The notes under the pieces: generated by a model
The model's database searches: none
What the model saw: only the letters and a program-made list of their open reading frames with translations
What the model was told of the DNA's origin: nothing
Shown: positions 7,144-15,434 of the stretch, piece after piece
Position numbering within the stretch: position 1 is the first letter of the stretch
How the letters are laid out: each line of letters opens with the position of its first letter
Made by a program: the position numbers and the translations under genes
Source of the DNA: Chloroflexota bacterium
Lineage (GTDB): Bacteria; Chloroflexota; Anaerolineae; Anaerolineales; UBA4823
Assembly (NCBI GenBank): GCA_012798185.1
Contig: JAAZNS010000076.1
Location: 1-17,876, forward strand
Length of the DNA: 17,876 nt
Direction of reading: 5' to 3'

Positions 7144-7845
7144 CTATTGTGCTTGGCGTGCTTTGAATTCATCCAAGATTGCTGCAGTGGCTGTTGCGCC
7201 ACAACGGGTTGCGCCTGCATCGATGACATCCAGCAGGGCGGATAACGTGCGGACACCTCCTGCTGCTTTAACTTGAACTTTCTCACTGACATTGGCGCGC
7301 ATCAGACGCAAATCCTCCAAAGTGGCGCCGCTGGGAGCAAAACCAGTTGATGTCTTTACCCAATCAGCGCCAGCTTGCTCGCTCAGTTTGCACGCCAATA
7401 TTTTTTCTTCATCAGATAAATATGCATTCTCAAGGATTACTTTTACTTTTGCCCCGCGGGAATGGGCAAGGTCACATACAGCTTTGATATCATCTCGGAC
7501 ATAATCTGATTTTCCTGAGCGTAATTGCCCAATATTCAATACCATATCCAGCTCAACCGCGCCGTCATCGATAGCTTGTTGAGCTTCGGCGACTTTTATG
7601 GCAGTTAGGTTGCTCCCATGCGGGAAACCAATTACCGTGCTTACCATGACATCTGAATTTTTAAGCAGTTCCTTGGATAATTTAACATGACAAGGTTTAA
7701 CGCATACGGTCGCGGTATGATAACGGGCTGCTAATTCACAGCCCGCAATGACATCTGCCTCGGTTAATTCGGGACGTAATAGGGAATGATCGATAACCTT
7801 GGCAAGTTGTTCGTAGGTAATATTTTTACTGTTAAGGATCGTCAT
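7144..7845 (-). CDS. deoC: Deoxyribose-phosphate aldolase (DeoC family)
   Basis: A class I aldolase; the type reaction splits 2-deoxyribose 5-phosphate into glyceraldehyde 3-phosphate and acetaldehyde in the cytoplasm. Its 233 residues fit the short bacterial DeoC form. Signature pieces are IDHSLLRPELTEADV, VCVKPCHV, VIGFPHG, Asp100 in VELDMVLN, the Schiff-base Lys164 in WVKTSTGFAPSGAT, and the second active-site Lys193 in VKAAGGVR. All catalytic residues are present. A GGAG ribosome site lies just before the ATG. The second Gfo/Idh gene ends 18 nt upstream, so both are one transcription unit. Being inside a sugar dehydrogenase locus and not a nucleoside operon, it may act on a different deoxy- or keto-sugar phosphate. 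That part is inference. Confidence 0.95.
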   Translation of the reverse strand: MTILNSKNITYEQLAKVIDHSLLRPELTEADVIAGCELAARYHTATVCVKPCHVKLSKELLKNSDVMVSTVIGFPHGSNLTAIKVAEAQQAIDDGAVELDMVLNIGQLRSGKSDYVRDDIKAVCDLAHSRGAKVKVILENAYLSDEEKILACKLSEQAGADWVKTSTGFAPSGATLEDLRLMRANVSEKVQVKAAGGVRTLSALLDVIDAGATRCGATATAAILDEFKARQAQ

Positions 7846-7863
7846 GATTTCTCCGGTTTGGGT

Positions 7864-8946
7864 TTATATCTTTTTCCAAAGATCGATCGGTTTACTTACT
7901 TTTGGAGGATCGTATGGGAATTTGATTTTTCGTTCTTCACCAGCCGATTGATATGCCGCATACATGATTTTCAAGACTTCGCGGCCATCTTCACCTGTTT
8001 CCATACAAGTGACTTTTCCAAGCACACTATCGATGAAGTGCTGCATTTCTTGGGGGAAACCGTAGTTCCAAATTTCTTCAAACATGGTGAAGGTGTAACC
8101 TCTGGTTTGACCGGCTTTTTCTACTGCATATCCATAACCTTCTTCGGAATAAGTTAGCAAGGAACTTCCCCGCAATAAATCGGCGCGCGTATGTCCCTTT
8201 GTTCCATATATTTCACAACGATCATCCACACCCCCCCCTTTTGCCCAACTGTTCTCGATCATAGCAATTTTATTTCCCTCATATTCGATGATGGCATAGG
8301 AGTGATCTTCGCCTTGTGTGCGCCCCTTATGAACGAAAGTTCCCATAAAAGCTGTAACACTCTTCACTTTTGGCTTGCCTAATACCCAGCGGGTATACTC
8401 GATGGAATGACAGCCCATATCCAGCATTACGCCGCCGCCAGAACGATTCACATCCCAAAACCAGGGCATATGCGGGCCGGGATGTTCTTCGGATTGTTTG
8501 GCAAGGAAGGGTTCCCCAATAGCGCCTTCATCCACTAAGGTCTTTGCACGCACATATTTTGGAGCAAAAAGCAGTTCTTCAGCATACATGAGCAAAACGC
8601 CGGCTTTTTTGCAGGTTTCAATCATTTCGTCTGCTTCTTCAAGTGTCACACATAATGGTTTTTCGATGATGACATGTTTTCCGGCTTTTGCCGCAGCAAC
8701 TACCGCAGCGCAGTGCAAGTCATTGGGGATGCCAATATCCACCACATCGATTTCTTTGTCTTTGAGCATTTCATGGTAATTATTGTAGGCTTTTGGAATG
8801 CCCCGCTCTTTAGCAAATTTACTTGCATTATTTGGACTGGATACAGCCACTACTTCTGCATTTTTTACCCATCCTTTGAAAGCAGCGTGGTGAATATCAC
8901 CAACAAAGCCTGTTCCGATGATGCCGACTTTTATAGTTTTATCCAT
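7864..8946 (-). CDS. Gfo/Idh/MocA-family dehydrogenase (second copy)
   Basis: An NAD(P)-dependent sugar or polyol dehydrogenase of 360 residues. The Rossmann motif is VGIIGTGFVGDIHH (7-20), then DIGIPNDLH. The catalytic lysine is Lys96 in IIEKPL, and the substrate motif is MLDMGCHSIEY (Asp176, His180). The loop HPGPHMPWFW (155-164) followed by SGGG is nearly repeated in the third Gfo/Idh at 15647-16840 (HAGPHSDWFW), so these two are paralogs with probably related substrates. A GGAGTGA ribosome site supports the ATG. It is 18 nt upstream of the aldolase gene and 148 nt downstream of the last CUT2 permease gene, in the same direction. It could be the distal part of the importer operon or have its own promoter in that gap. 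Confidence 0.92.
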   Translation of the reverse strand: MDKTIKVGIIGTGFVGDIHHAAFKGWVKNAEVVAVSSPNNASKFAKERGIPKAYNNYHEMLKDKEIDVVDIGIPNDLHCAAVVAAAKAGKHVIIEKPLCVTLEEADEMIETCKKAGVLLMYAEELLFAPKYVRAKTLVDEGAIGEPFLAKQSEEHPGPHMPWFWDVNRSGGGVMLDMGCHSIEYTRWVLGKPKVKSVTAFMGTFVHKGRTQGEDHSYAIIEYEGNKIAMIENSWAKGGGVDDRCEIYGTKGHTRADLLRGSSLLTYSEEGYGYAVEKAGQTRGYTFTMFEEIWNYGFPQEMQHFIDSVLGKVTCMETGEDGREVLKIMYAAYQSAGEERKIKFPYDPPKVSKPIDLWKKI

Positions 8947-9094
8947 ATCTCACTCCAATCATTATTTAATCGTCTTAGGATTTTTCTTTTGTGAATATTA
9001 AGTCAGTAATATAAAATTGATTACTCATGAAACTGAATTTTATTAATACAGATCGTGAATGCCGAAAAGTCCTAATCTCAAGATGATGAAAAAA

Positions 9095-10063
9095 TTATTG
9101 CCGTAAACCTCTCTGGCGGCCGTAAATCGAGATTAATACCAAAAGCGTTGCTCCCAGCACCATGCGGCGGACTGAATCGGGCATTTGCATTGTGGTTAGC
9201 AAACTGGTAATCAGTGTTAGTACAATTGCACCAGCCATTGATCCCCAATAGCTGCCTTTGCCGCCAGAGAGTAATGTTCCGCCTACAGCCACTGCAGCGA
9301 TAGAAGGAAATAAATAAGGCTGCCCAAGTTGAATTAGAACAACGCCGGTATTGCCTACTAACAAGAAACCGCCAAAACCCGCTAATGCGCCAGCTAATGT
9401 ATATGTTGCTAAATTCATTCCGGTAACATTAACGCCTGAAAGTGTAGCAGTGACCCGGTTAACCCCAATGGCAAATAGATTTTTACCAAAGGTGGTGCGT
9501 TCGAGCAGCAGCCACATTAACACACCAAATATTACCCAAATGACGATTGCTCCGGGAATGGGGATAGCCTGAGATATCGGGCGGGCTATAATGCGGGTCA
9601 TGATAGGTGCTACTTTCCCACTGACATTGCCATGATTGACAACGATAATTGCCCCGGTAACAACACCAGACATGCCTAAAGTCATGACAAAAGGAGAGAT
9701 TTTCAAGAAAGTGACACCAATCCCGTTTATCAATCCAATTATTGCCCCTACGGCAAAGGAGATAAGTAATGCTGCGAGGACTTTATCATCCTGACCGTTC
9801 ACATAAACGTAGGTTAAGATAGCGGTAAGTGTGACGACTGATCCAGCTGATAGATCTATGCCTTCGAAACCGCTGATGATGACTAGAGTTTGACCAGCGG
9901 CAATAACACCCAAAAATACTGCTAATCTAACAATGTTAGTCGCTTGAGATCTGGCTATATCTAAATTACTGCCAAATCCATTGGGTAATAATCCGGATAA
10001 TATGAACAAAATGACAGCCAGGATCAAGGCTGCTACTGGAGGGGAGAGGTGAAAGCGTCTCAT
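9095..10063 (-). CDS. CUT2 sugar ABC transporter permease (RbsC-like), second
   Basis: A membrane channel subunit of a ribose/galactose-type importer. The 322 residues are mostly hydrophobic with about eight to ten membrane segments. BPD_transp_2 hallmarks are GQTLVIISGFEGIDLSAGS, the cytoplasmic ATPase-contact region KNLFAIGVNRVTATLSGVNV, and the C-terminal SIAAVAVGGTLLSGGKGS. The start overlaps the stop of the preceding permease by 4 nt (ATGA), and a GGAG ribosome site lies inside that gene. It is the last gene of the tight four-gene importer operon. The two permeases probably form a heterodimer, as each has the full family length. The substrate is not readable from sequence. Confidence 0.94.
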   Translation of the reverse strand: MRRFHLSPPVAALILAVILFILSGLLPNGFGSNLDIARSQATNIVRLAVFLGVIAAGQTLVIISGFEGIDLSAGSVVTLTAILTYVYVNGQDDKVLAALLISFAVGAIIGLINGIGVTFLKISPFVMTLGMSGVVTGAIIVVNHGNVSGKVAPIMTRIIARPISQAIPIPGAIVIWVIFGVLMWLLLERTTFGKNLFAIGVNRVTATLSGVNVTGMNLATYTLAGALAGFGGFLLVGNTGVVLIQLGQPYLFPSIAAVAVGGTLLSGGKGSYWGSMAGAIVLTLITSLLTTMQMPDSVRRMVLGATLLVLISIYGRQRGLRQ

Positions 10064-11031
10064 GGTCCACTCCTTCTGAGCAGGTTAATAATGCCAGGAG
10101 CAGCCAGTGCAATAACGATAATTGTAGCTTTGACAAGGGTCTCCCACCAGGTGTTGATATGCGCAAATGATATGATATTTTGGATAATGCTCAGGGTAAT
10201 TGCACCCATTACTGGACCTGTCACCCCGCCAATGCCCCCGCTGAATGAATTTCCGCCAATGATTACAGCCGTGATTGAATTCAGAGTTATTGCACTGCCG
10301 ATTTCTGCATTACCAGAACCACTCAGCATGGTAATGGCAATCCCAGCTAAAGCAGCCATAAGGCCGGAGATCACATAGATACTGAATTGAACTGAGGTAA
10401 CCGGAACTGCTGTTTCATAAGCAGCATCAGCTTTTCCACCGACTGCAAAGAGATACTTTCCATATCGAGTTGAACTGATATATTTCCAAACCAATAATAT
10501 AATTGCGATAATAAAAAAGCTCAGCGGTAATTTTAAGGGGGTAGTAGTTCGATAAATTTCGGCAATGCTTGCCGGAATTCCACCACCCGGGTTAGGTAAA
10601 ATGAAAAGGGCAAGACCTCCATAAAGGAAACTGGTGGCATAAGTGGTGATGATAGGCTGCAGGCGGAGGTGAGCAATGAAAAAGCCGTTGATGGCTCCTG
10701 CCAATAAACCTACCAAAATAGAAACCAACACATATCGCCACATTAATTCAGTAGAACCATCTAAACCAACCCGCGTAGCAAGAATTGTGTTAACGATAGA
10801 AACTATTCCACCCACTGAAATGTCAATTCCCCCCCCGATAAGCACGACGGCTTGCCCAACAGCAACCAGGACAAGTGGTAAGAAAACACGCATATTGCTG
10901 TTTAGTGTTTCGCGGTCGAACATATTCGGCTGTAAAATCCAATTCACGATGATGGAGATTGCTAGCAAGATTAACGGAAAGAATGCCGGGTAACGCGTCA
11001 TCAAAAAATCCCAGGTAAATCGGTTTTTCAT
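10060..11031 (-). CDS. CUT2 sugar ABC transporter permease (RbsC-like), first
   Basis: The partner permease of the ribose-type importer, 323 residues. It carries the family core AVGQAVVLIGGGIDISVGG, the ATPase-contact loop YLFAVGGKADAAYETAVPV, and ITAVIIGGNSFSGGIGG near the C-terminus. It is overlapped by 4 nt (ATGA) at both ends: with the ATPase gene upstream and with the second permease downstream. A GGAGG ribosome site sits within the end of the ATPase gene. Two distinct permease genes, not one homodimer-forming RbsC, is a common arrangement in autoinducer-2, xylose/ribose-like and uncharacterised CUT2 systems. Confidence 0.94.
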   Translation of the reverse strand: MKNRFTWDFLMTRYPAFFPLILLAISIIVNWILQPNMFDRETLNSNMRVFLPLVLVAVGQAVVLIGGGIDISVGGIVSIVNTILATRVGLDGSTELMWRYVLVSILVGLLAGAINGFFIAHLRLQPIITTYATSFLYGGLALFILPNPGGGIPASIAEIYRTTTPLKLPLSFFIIAIILLVWKYISSTRYGKYLFAVGGKADAAYETAVPVTSVQFSIYVISGLMAALAGIAITMLSGSGNAEIGSAITLNSITAVIIGGNSFSGGIGGVTGPVMGAITLSIIQNIISFAHINTWWETLVKATIIVIALAAPGIINLLRRSGP

Positions 11032-12545
11032 AGTGCGCCTCCGTTCGAAATCCCCAGACTGGCTGCAATCAAGTTTTCTTTTGTCAAGGTTTCTCCGGAT
11101 AATTCGGTGCGGATAATACCATCGTGTAAAACTAAAACCCGGTCACACAAACCGATTAATTCTTCATCGTCGCTGCTATAGAATAATATGGTTTTCCCTT
11201 CATTGCATAAATTAGTCAGGAGAGAATAGAATTCAGCTTTGGTGCCTACATCAACACCTTTTGTGGGATCATTAAGTAAGAGCAGACTTGGTTGACGCAT
11301 CAGCCACTTACCGATAACTACTTTCTGGGCATTGCCACCCGAAAGACTGCTGACTGGTTCGTTCAATCCTGCCATTTTCAAGTTTAAACTTTCAGCGATT
11401 TTTCCTGCATCGTGTTTTGCTTTGGCTATTTTTAATGGGAAACCATATTTTTTCCATGATGGCAGCAAGAGATTTTCTAAAATCGAGCGGATGTAAAGTA
11501 ATCCTTCTCTGGCACGATCGCCAGGTACAAGCGCCAATCCTTTTTTCATTGCTTGGCGAGGGTGATTGAATTTGCTTTCTTTGCCATTAATCTTTATCTT
11601 ACCCGAATGAGGTTTAGCGCCATATAATGAAAGCAATAAATCGCGTTGACCTTGTCCGCGTAAACCACCAATGCCAACCAATTCTCCTTCTCTTACGCGA
11701 AAACTGATTCCTTTTAGAGTCGTTGTATGTAAACCATCTACCTCTAAACACATGGGCTTATCAGCTTTATCTGGCTTTTTTGAGCCAGTGCGGGAAAAAC
11801 TGAATACCGATTCTTTTTCGATCATCAACTTGACCAAGTCTTTTTCGTTGATGTCGCTCATTTTTCCCGAGCCAACGGTTTTACCATTGCGCAAGACACT
11901 ATAATTATCCGCGATGCGAAAAATTTCTTCCATGCGATGCGAAACGAATACAATTGCCTTTCCTGCTTCCTTCCAATGTTTAACTAAATCAAATAGCCGA
12001 GTCACTTGTCGGCTATCAAGGCTGGCAGTTGCTTCATCAAGAATAATCAGCCAGGGATCCACACTGATGGCTTTTAAGATTTCGATGATTTGTTTTTCAT
12101 CCGCTGGAAGTGAAGCAACCGGATCATGGGGGTGAATATCTGTCTTGTATGTCCCCTGAAATAACGAAAGTAATTCATTTGTTTTTTTATCGATTTCTTT
12201 ACGGTTAACCGTACCATAAGCGGTCATCGGTTCACGGGTTAGCCATATATTTTCGGCGACGGTCATTTGTGGAATAAGGCTTAACTCCTGGAAAACTGTA
12301 GCGATCCCTAATTTTTTTGCTGATTGCGGAGAAGACAATTGCACAGGTTTATCATCAAGGAATAGTTGTCCTCCATCGAGGACAACTACTCCGTTGATTA
12401 CTTTACTCATTGTGCTTTTGCCGCTTCCGTTTGCACCCACCAATGCCACGACTTCTCCTGTATGGACATCCAGGTTGCCATCTGACAGAGCTTCGACGCC
12501 GCCGTAACGTTTGATTATATTGCGTGCAGAAAGCGACTTAGCCAT
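11028..12545 (-). CDS. CUT2 sugar ABC transporter ATP-binding protein (RbsA/MglA-like double NBD)
   Basis: Powers the importer. Its 505 residues are two fused nucleotide-binding domains, the usual RbsA layout. NBD1 has Walker A GANGSGKST (37-45), Q-loop Gln86, a non-canonical signature SLPADEKQ (about 145-152), Walker B LIILDE (Glu171) and switch His203. NBD2 has a degenerate Walker A, GLRGQGQR without the lysine (294-301), a good signature LSGGNAQK (401-408), and LLLLNDPT (421-428), where relatives carry DEPT. Its switch region FYSSDDEEL has no histidine. So one composite site (NBD1 Walker A/B with the NBD2 signature) should hydrolyse ATP and the other probably does not. The gene starts 4 nt after the binding-protein stop codon, with the ribosome site inside that gene's end. 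Confidence 0.95.
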   Translation of the reverse strand: MAKSLSARNIIKRYGGVEALSDGNLDVHTGEVVALVGANGSGKSTMSKVINGVVVLDGGQLFLDDKPVQLSSPQSAKKLGIATVFQELSLIPQMTVAENIWLTREPMTAYGTVNRKEIDKKTNELLSLFQGTYKTDIHPHDPVASLPADEKQIIEILKAISVDPWLIILDEATASLDSRQVTRLFDLVKHWKEAGKAIVFVSHRMEEIFRIADNYSVLRNGKTVGSGKMSDINEKDLVKLMIEKESVFSFSRTGSKKPDKADKPMCLEVDGLHTTTLKGISFRVREGELVGIGGLRGQGQRDLLLSLYGAKPHSGKIKINGKESKFNHPRQAMKKGLALVPGDRAREGLLYIRSILENLLLPSWKKYGFPLKIAKAKHDAGKIAESLNLKMAGLNEPVSSLSGGNAQKVVIGKWLMRQPSLLLLNDPTKGVDVGTKAEFYSLLTNLCNEGKTILFYSSDDEELIGLCDRVLVLHDGIIRTELSGETLTKENLIAASLGISNGGAL

Positions 12546-12549
12546 AGTA

Positions 12550-13716
12550 TTATTTGAAGTATTGTTGAACTTCTTCGTCGGTCATAATATCATCGAGCAG
12601 ATAAGCGTCGGGTTTACCTTCGCACATCGCCAGTCCTTCATCCAGGTTTTTGGATGTTATCACAGCCGCCAGCGGAATGACGAAAGAAAGGCCATTGACG
12701 CCGCCTAGCTTGCTTTTATCAACTTGTTTACCCATCAGCATGTTCACGGCAATGCGTAAACCGGTTGGGGAGACGCCAGGGTGATTGGCAACGGCGATGG
12801 AATCGAAATCGGGGTTCATGGTGAGAGCTTCTTGCCATAGCTTGAGGAACTGGCAGCGGCCTTCACCAACGCCCTGGGGCCATTTAGCGGGGTTGGCAGC
12901 CATGACTGCCTGCAAAGCGCCAATAGCCATGCCGTCTTGTGTCCAGTAGCCGTCGAGATTGGGGTAAGCAGCCAGGAAATTGGACATAACCTGCTGGCCG
13001 GTAGCTTCATCCCATTTGCCGGTGTCGGTAGCCAGGACTTTAATGTCGGGATATTGAGCAAAGACTTCAGCCACGCCTTCCATGCGGGCGACATTAGCGG
13101 GGTGCCCGGGGAAGCCTTCGATTTGAACAATATTGCCCTTGCCGCCGAGCTTTTCAGCCAGCCACTTAGCGCTTTCCATAGCCCAGGCTTTTTGGTCGAT
13201 GCCGACATTGTATACACCGGGGACGTTTAATTCCTGATCCACCGAGATAACAATGATGCCCTTAGCTACGGCTTCTTGCAGGGTGGCGTTTAAACCTTGA
13301 ACATCACCTGGGTTTACCAGGATGGCGTCTACGTTTTTAGCCATCAGGTTTTGCAGCTGCTGAATCTGACCAGCCACATCGGTGTCGGCGCTTTCGATGA
13401 TTAGCTCAGTGGTCAGGCCTTTATCCATATATTCCTTGTTGACTTCGATCAACTCGGCAATCATTTGAGTGCGATATTCGCTGCTGATAAATGGATTCGA
13501 GATACCAATAGTAAAGGGTTCTTTAGATGTTGATTCTTCGGTCTGAACTGGCGCTTCGGTGGCAACAGGAGCTTCAGTTTCAACGGGAGCTTCAGTTGCT
13601 ACAGGTGCTTCAGTTGCAGGCGCTTGGGTTGGCGTTCCTCCGCAAGCTGCTAACATGGACGTGATGATTAGCACAGAGAAGATCCAAAGCAATACTTTTT
13701 GGGTTTTTTTAGACAT
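12550..13716 (-). CDS. CUT2 sugar-binding lipoprotein (periplasmic-binding-protein domain 4 type)
   Basis: Captures the sugar for the RbsAC-like importer outside the membrane. It has 388 residues: a signal peptide with lipobox LAAC (Cys25), a linker built of APVxTE hexapeptides to about residue 61, and a two-lobed binding domain from FTIGISNPFISSEYR. Family text includes NVDAILVNPGD, IVISVDQELNVPGVYNVGIDQ, IVQIEGFPGHPANVARMEG and VANHPGVSPTGLRIAVNML. An AGGAG ribosome site supports the start. It is the first gene of the importer operon and lies 100 nt downstream of the ROK repressor gene, its likely regulator. No clear promoter is seen in that gap, so transcription may start at the repressor promoter. 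The repetitive linker probably varies in length among strains. Confidence 0.93.
   Translation of the reverse strand: MSKKTQKVLLWIFSVLIITSMLAACGGTPTQAPATEAPVATEAPVETEAPVATEAPVQTEESTSKEPFTIGISNPFISSEYRTQMIAELIEVNKEYMDKGLTTELIIESADTDVAGQIQQLQNLMAKNVDAILVNPGDVQGLNATLQEAVAKGIIVISVDQELNVPGVYNVGIDQKAWAMESAKWLAEKLGGKGNIVQIEGFPGHPANVARMEGVAEVFAQYPDIKVLATDTGKWDEATGQQVMSNFLAAYPNLDGYWTQDGMAIGALQAVMAANPAKWPQGVGEGRCQFLKLWQEALTMNPDFDSIAVANHPGVSPTGLRIAVNMLMGKQVDKSKLGGVNGLSFVIPLAAVITSKNLDEGLAMCEGKPDAYLLDDIMTDEEVQQYFK
13537..13608 (-). repeat. 18-bp tandem repeat coding for APVxTE linker
   Basis: Four consecutive 18-nt units encode APVATE, APVETE, APVATE and APVQTE (residues 37-60 of the CUT2 binding protein), preceded by a partial unit APATE. 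Codon choice differs slightly between units. It forms the flexible spacer between the lipid anchor and the binding domain. Confidence 0.85.
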
Positions 13717-13816
13717 TTTCTTTTTCTCCTACGAAATTAATAAAAGTCGAGTAATGTTGATATTAAATTGATCGATAGTTTTTGGGATTATCACCTCCAT
13801 TCGGTTGAATAAATAA

Positions 13817-15049
13817 TTATGCTGTCTGCTGCAATTCATCTTTTACAGTGAAAAGGTATTGTGATGCTAACGTAATTGCACCTATAACGCCAGCATCTGC
13901 TCCAATACCCGAAAAATCGATTGAGAGATGTTGAGTAGCCAATGGTAACGACCGCCTTAAAACTGCCTGGCGTATTGCTACTAACAGATGATTACCAAAA
14001 TTGGAAATGCCGCCGCCAATAAATACATGGCTTGGATTAAAAAAATTCACCAAGCTGGCTAATACATCGCCGACCATTTGACCGCTAGAGCGGATAATTT
14101 CGAGAGCAGCTTGATTGCCATCGCGGCAGGCAATATTTACATCTTCAGGGCGTAATATTCCGTCATTTGTTTCTAAGATTTGGCGTAATAATGGGCTGCT
14201 GCCATTATTTGCTGCTAATATCGCTTTTTCTACAATAGCTGGACCTGCTGCCATGGCTTCCAGGCAACCAAAGTTACCGCAGCGGCATATGGGCCCTTTT
14301 TTATCTACACAAATATGACCGATATCGCCTGCGCATCCATCACTGCCGCGGTGGATTTTTCCATTAGAAATGATGCCAGCGCCAATGCCGGTACCAATCT
14401 TTATAAAAATAAAATGATCAATTCCAACCCCTTTACCAGCTTTCTGTTCGCCCAGTGCCATGATGTTAACATCATTATCGACAATGACAATCGCAGAAGG
14501 AAAAATGTTTTTAAAGTAATCGCGAAAACTGAAATTTTCCCAATCGGGCATCAATGGGGGGGCGACTAATACCCCACGATTAAAATCAACAGGACCTGGT
14601 ACACCAATGCCGACTCCAAAAATTTGAACAGGTTGACCGCCTTGTGCTCTAACCATTTCCTGAATTAATTCAATACATCTTCCAAGAACAATAGATGGTT
14701 TTTGATGCACATCGGCTGGTTCACTTCTGCGTTGATAAATCTGACCACTAATGCCTGCCAGCGCAAGATCGATACTTGTAGCGCCGATATCAATTCCTAC
14801 AAGATATCCTATATTATTATTGAGTTGAAGTATACGGGGTTTTCGTCCGCCATGTGAATTCCCCTCGCCAATTTCAATTATAAATCCTTTATTAACCAGC
14901 TTGCGGATTTCTTGTGATGTTTTCGCTTTCGACCAACCAGTAATGTGTGATATTTCTAATCTTGATATTTCCCCGCTTTTACGCAATATTCCCAAAATTT
15001 CGGCTTCTGCTGTATTAACTACAATTGGAGCTTTTATTTCAACGGGCAT
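13817..15049 (-). CDS. ROK-family transcriptional repressor (NagC/XylR-like)
   Basis: A sugar-responsive repressor of 410 residues. A winged helix-turn-helix occupies about 14-72 (ILGILRKSGEISRLEISHIT, then SKAKTSQEIRKLVNKGFI). A full ROK sugar-binding domain follows from about 80: DIGATSIDLA (from Asp87), GVPGPVD, Asp193 in VDNDVN, KIGTGIGAGI, and the zinc site with His245 plus CRCGNFGC (Cys255, Cys257, Cys262). The Asp equivalent to the kinase catalytic base is kept, so residual kinase activity cannot be excluded. Kept glycine loops are common even in non-kinase ROK repressors. An AAGGA ribosome site precedes the ATG. It has a strong promoter with TACTTAGT-type half-sites around it and lies directly upstream of the CUT2 operon, which it probably controls. 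Confidence 0.92.
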   Translation of the reverse strand: MPVEIKAPIVVNTAEAEILGILRKSGEISRLEISHITGWSKAKTSQEIRKLVNKGFIIEIGEGNSHGGRKPRILQLNNNIGYLVGIDIGATSIDLALAGISGQIYQRRSEPADVHQKPSIVLGRCIELIQEMVRAQGGQPVQIFGVGIGVPGPVDFNRGVLVAPPLMPDWENFSFRDYFKNIFPSAIVIVDNDVNIMALGEQKAGKGVGIDHFIFIKIGTGIGAGIISNGKIHRGSDGCAGDIGHICVDKKGPICRCGNFGCLEAMAAGPAIVEKAILAANNGSSPLLRQILETNDGILRPEDVNIACRDGNQAALEIIRSSGQMVGDVLASLVNFFNPSHVFIGGGISNFGNHLLVAIRQAVLRRSLPLATQHLSIDFSGIGADAGVIGAITLASQYLFTVKDELQQTA

Positions 15050-15116
15050 AGAATCCTTAATTAGATATTCTTGTGTTTTTTTAGTTTATAAGGAAGGATT
15101 TATCTACTTGATAATA

Positions 15117-15145
15117 TTTATATATTAAATAGTTTGTTAAGTCAA
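15117..15145 (-). promoter_or_regulatory. Sigma70-type promoter of the ROK repressor gene
   Basis: On the minus strand TTGACT (15145-15140) and TATAAA (15122-15117) are each 5 of 6 to consensus at 17-nt spacing. Transcription would start near 15110, about 60 nt before the start codon. This is the only good promoter seen upstream of the repressor and CUT2 importer genes, so it may serve all of them. Confidence 0.75.
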
Positions 15146-15148
15146 TAC

Positions 15149-15179
15149 ACTAAGTAGTTTAATTAATGCAATACTTAGT
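15149..15179. promoter_or_regulatory. Probable ROK operator: inverted ACTAAGTA/TACTTAGT
   Basis: ACTAAGTA (15149-15156) and TACTTAGT (15172-15179) are perfect 8-bp inverted arms separated by 15 nt, immediately upstream of the -35 hexamer. Related half-sites occur downstream of the -10 (CTACTTGA near 15104) and further upstream (AAAGTAGTA near 15194). Repeated AT-rich half-sites around a promoter suit autoregulation by a ROK repressor. Binding is inferred. Confidence 0.6.
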
Positions 15180-15320
15180 ATAATAAATATACAAAGTAGT
15201 ACGGATAAATTATAACAAGATTTCTATAAGAAAGAAATTTCAAAATACCAATCTTAAATTTTCCATGTACAACATCACAGTTTGGCTTTACTAGAAAACC
15301 CTGTGTATCCAATCATTCCT

Positions 15321-15434
15321 GGGGCTTTCCTAAAAGTCGATTTTGTCATGTTGAGCGCAGCGAAACATCTATTTTACATGATGAAAATTCCCTTCGCTTT
15401 GCTCAGGGTGACAGCTTACTTTTAGGACAGCCCC
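15321..15434. repeat. MITE/REP-like inverted-repeat element, copy 2
   Basis: The ends are GGGGCTTTCCTAAAAGT and, inverted, ACTTTTAGGACAGCCCC: 16 of 17 positions pair. The inner arms carry the same TGAGCGCAGCGAA and TTCGCTTTGCTCA blocks as copy 1 at 6986-7092, in the same orientation; only the central 20 to 25 nt differ. It is non-coding, between the ROK repressor promoter and the third Gfo/Idh gene. Confidence 0.85.

Noticed and set aside
7786..8157. Plus-strand open frame of 123 codons across the aldolase/dehydrogenase junction
   Set aside because: Antisense to two well-supported genes; no recognisable domain.
13537..13608. CRISPR-like or regulatory direct repeat
   Set aside because: The 18-bp units are in frame, contiguous without spacers, and encode the lipoprotein linker.
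6986..15434. Composite transposon made by the two repeat copies
   Set aside because: Neither copy nor the interval contains a transposase, and I could not establish target duplications. Kept only as a recombination hypothesis.
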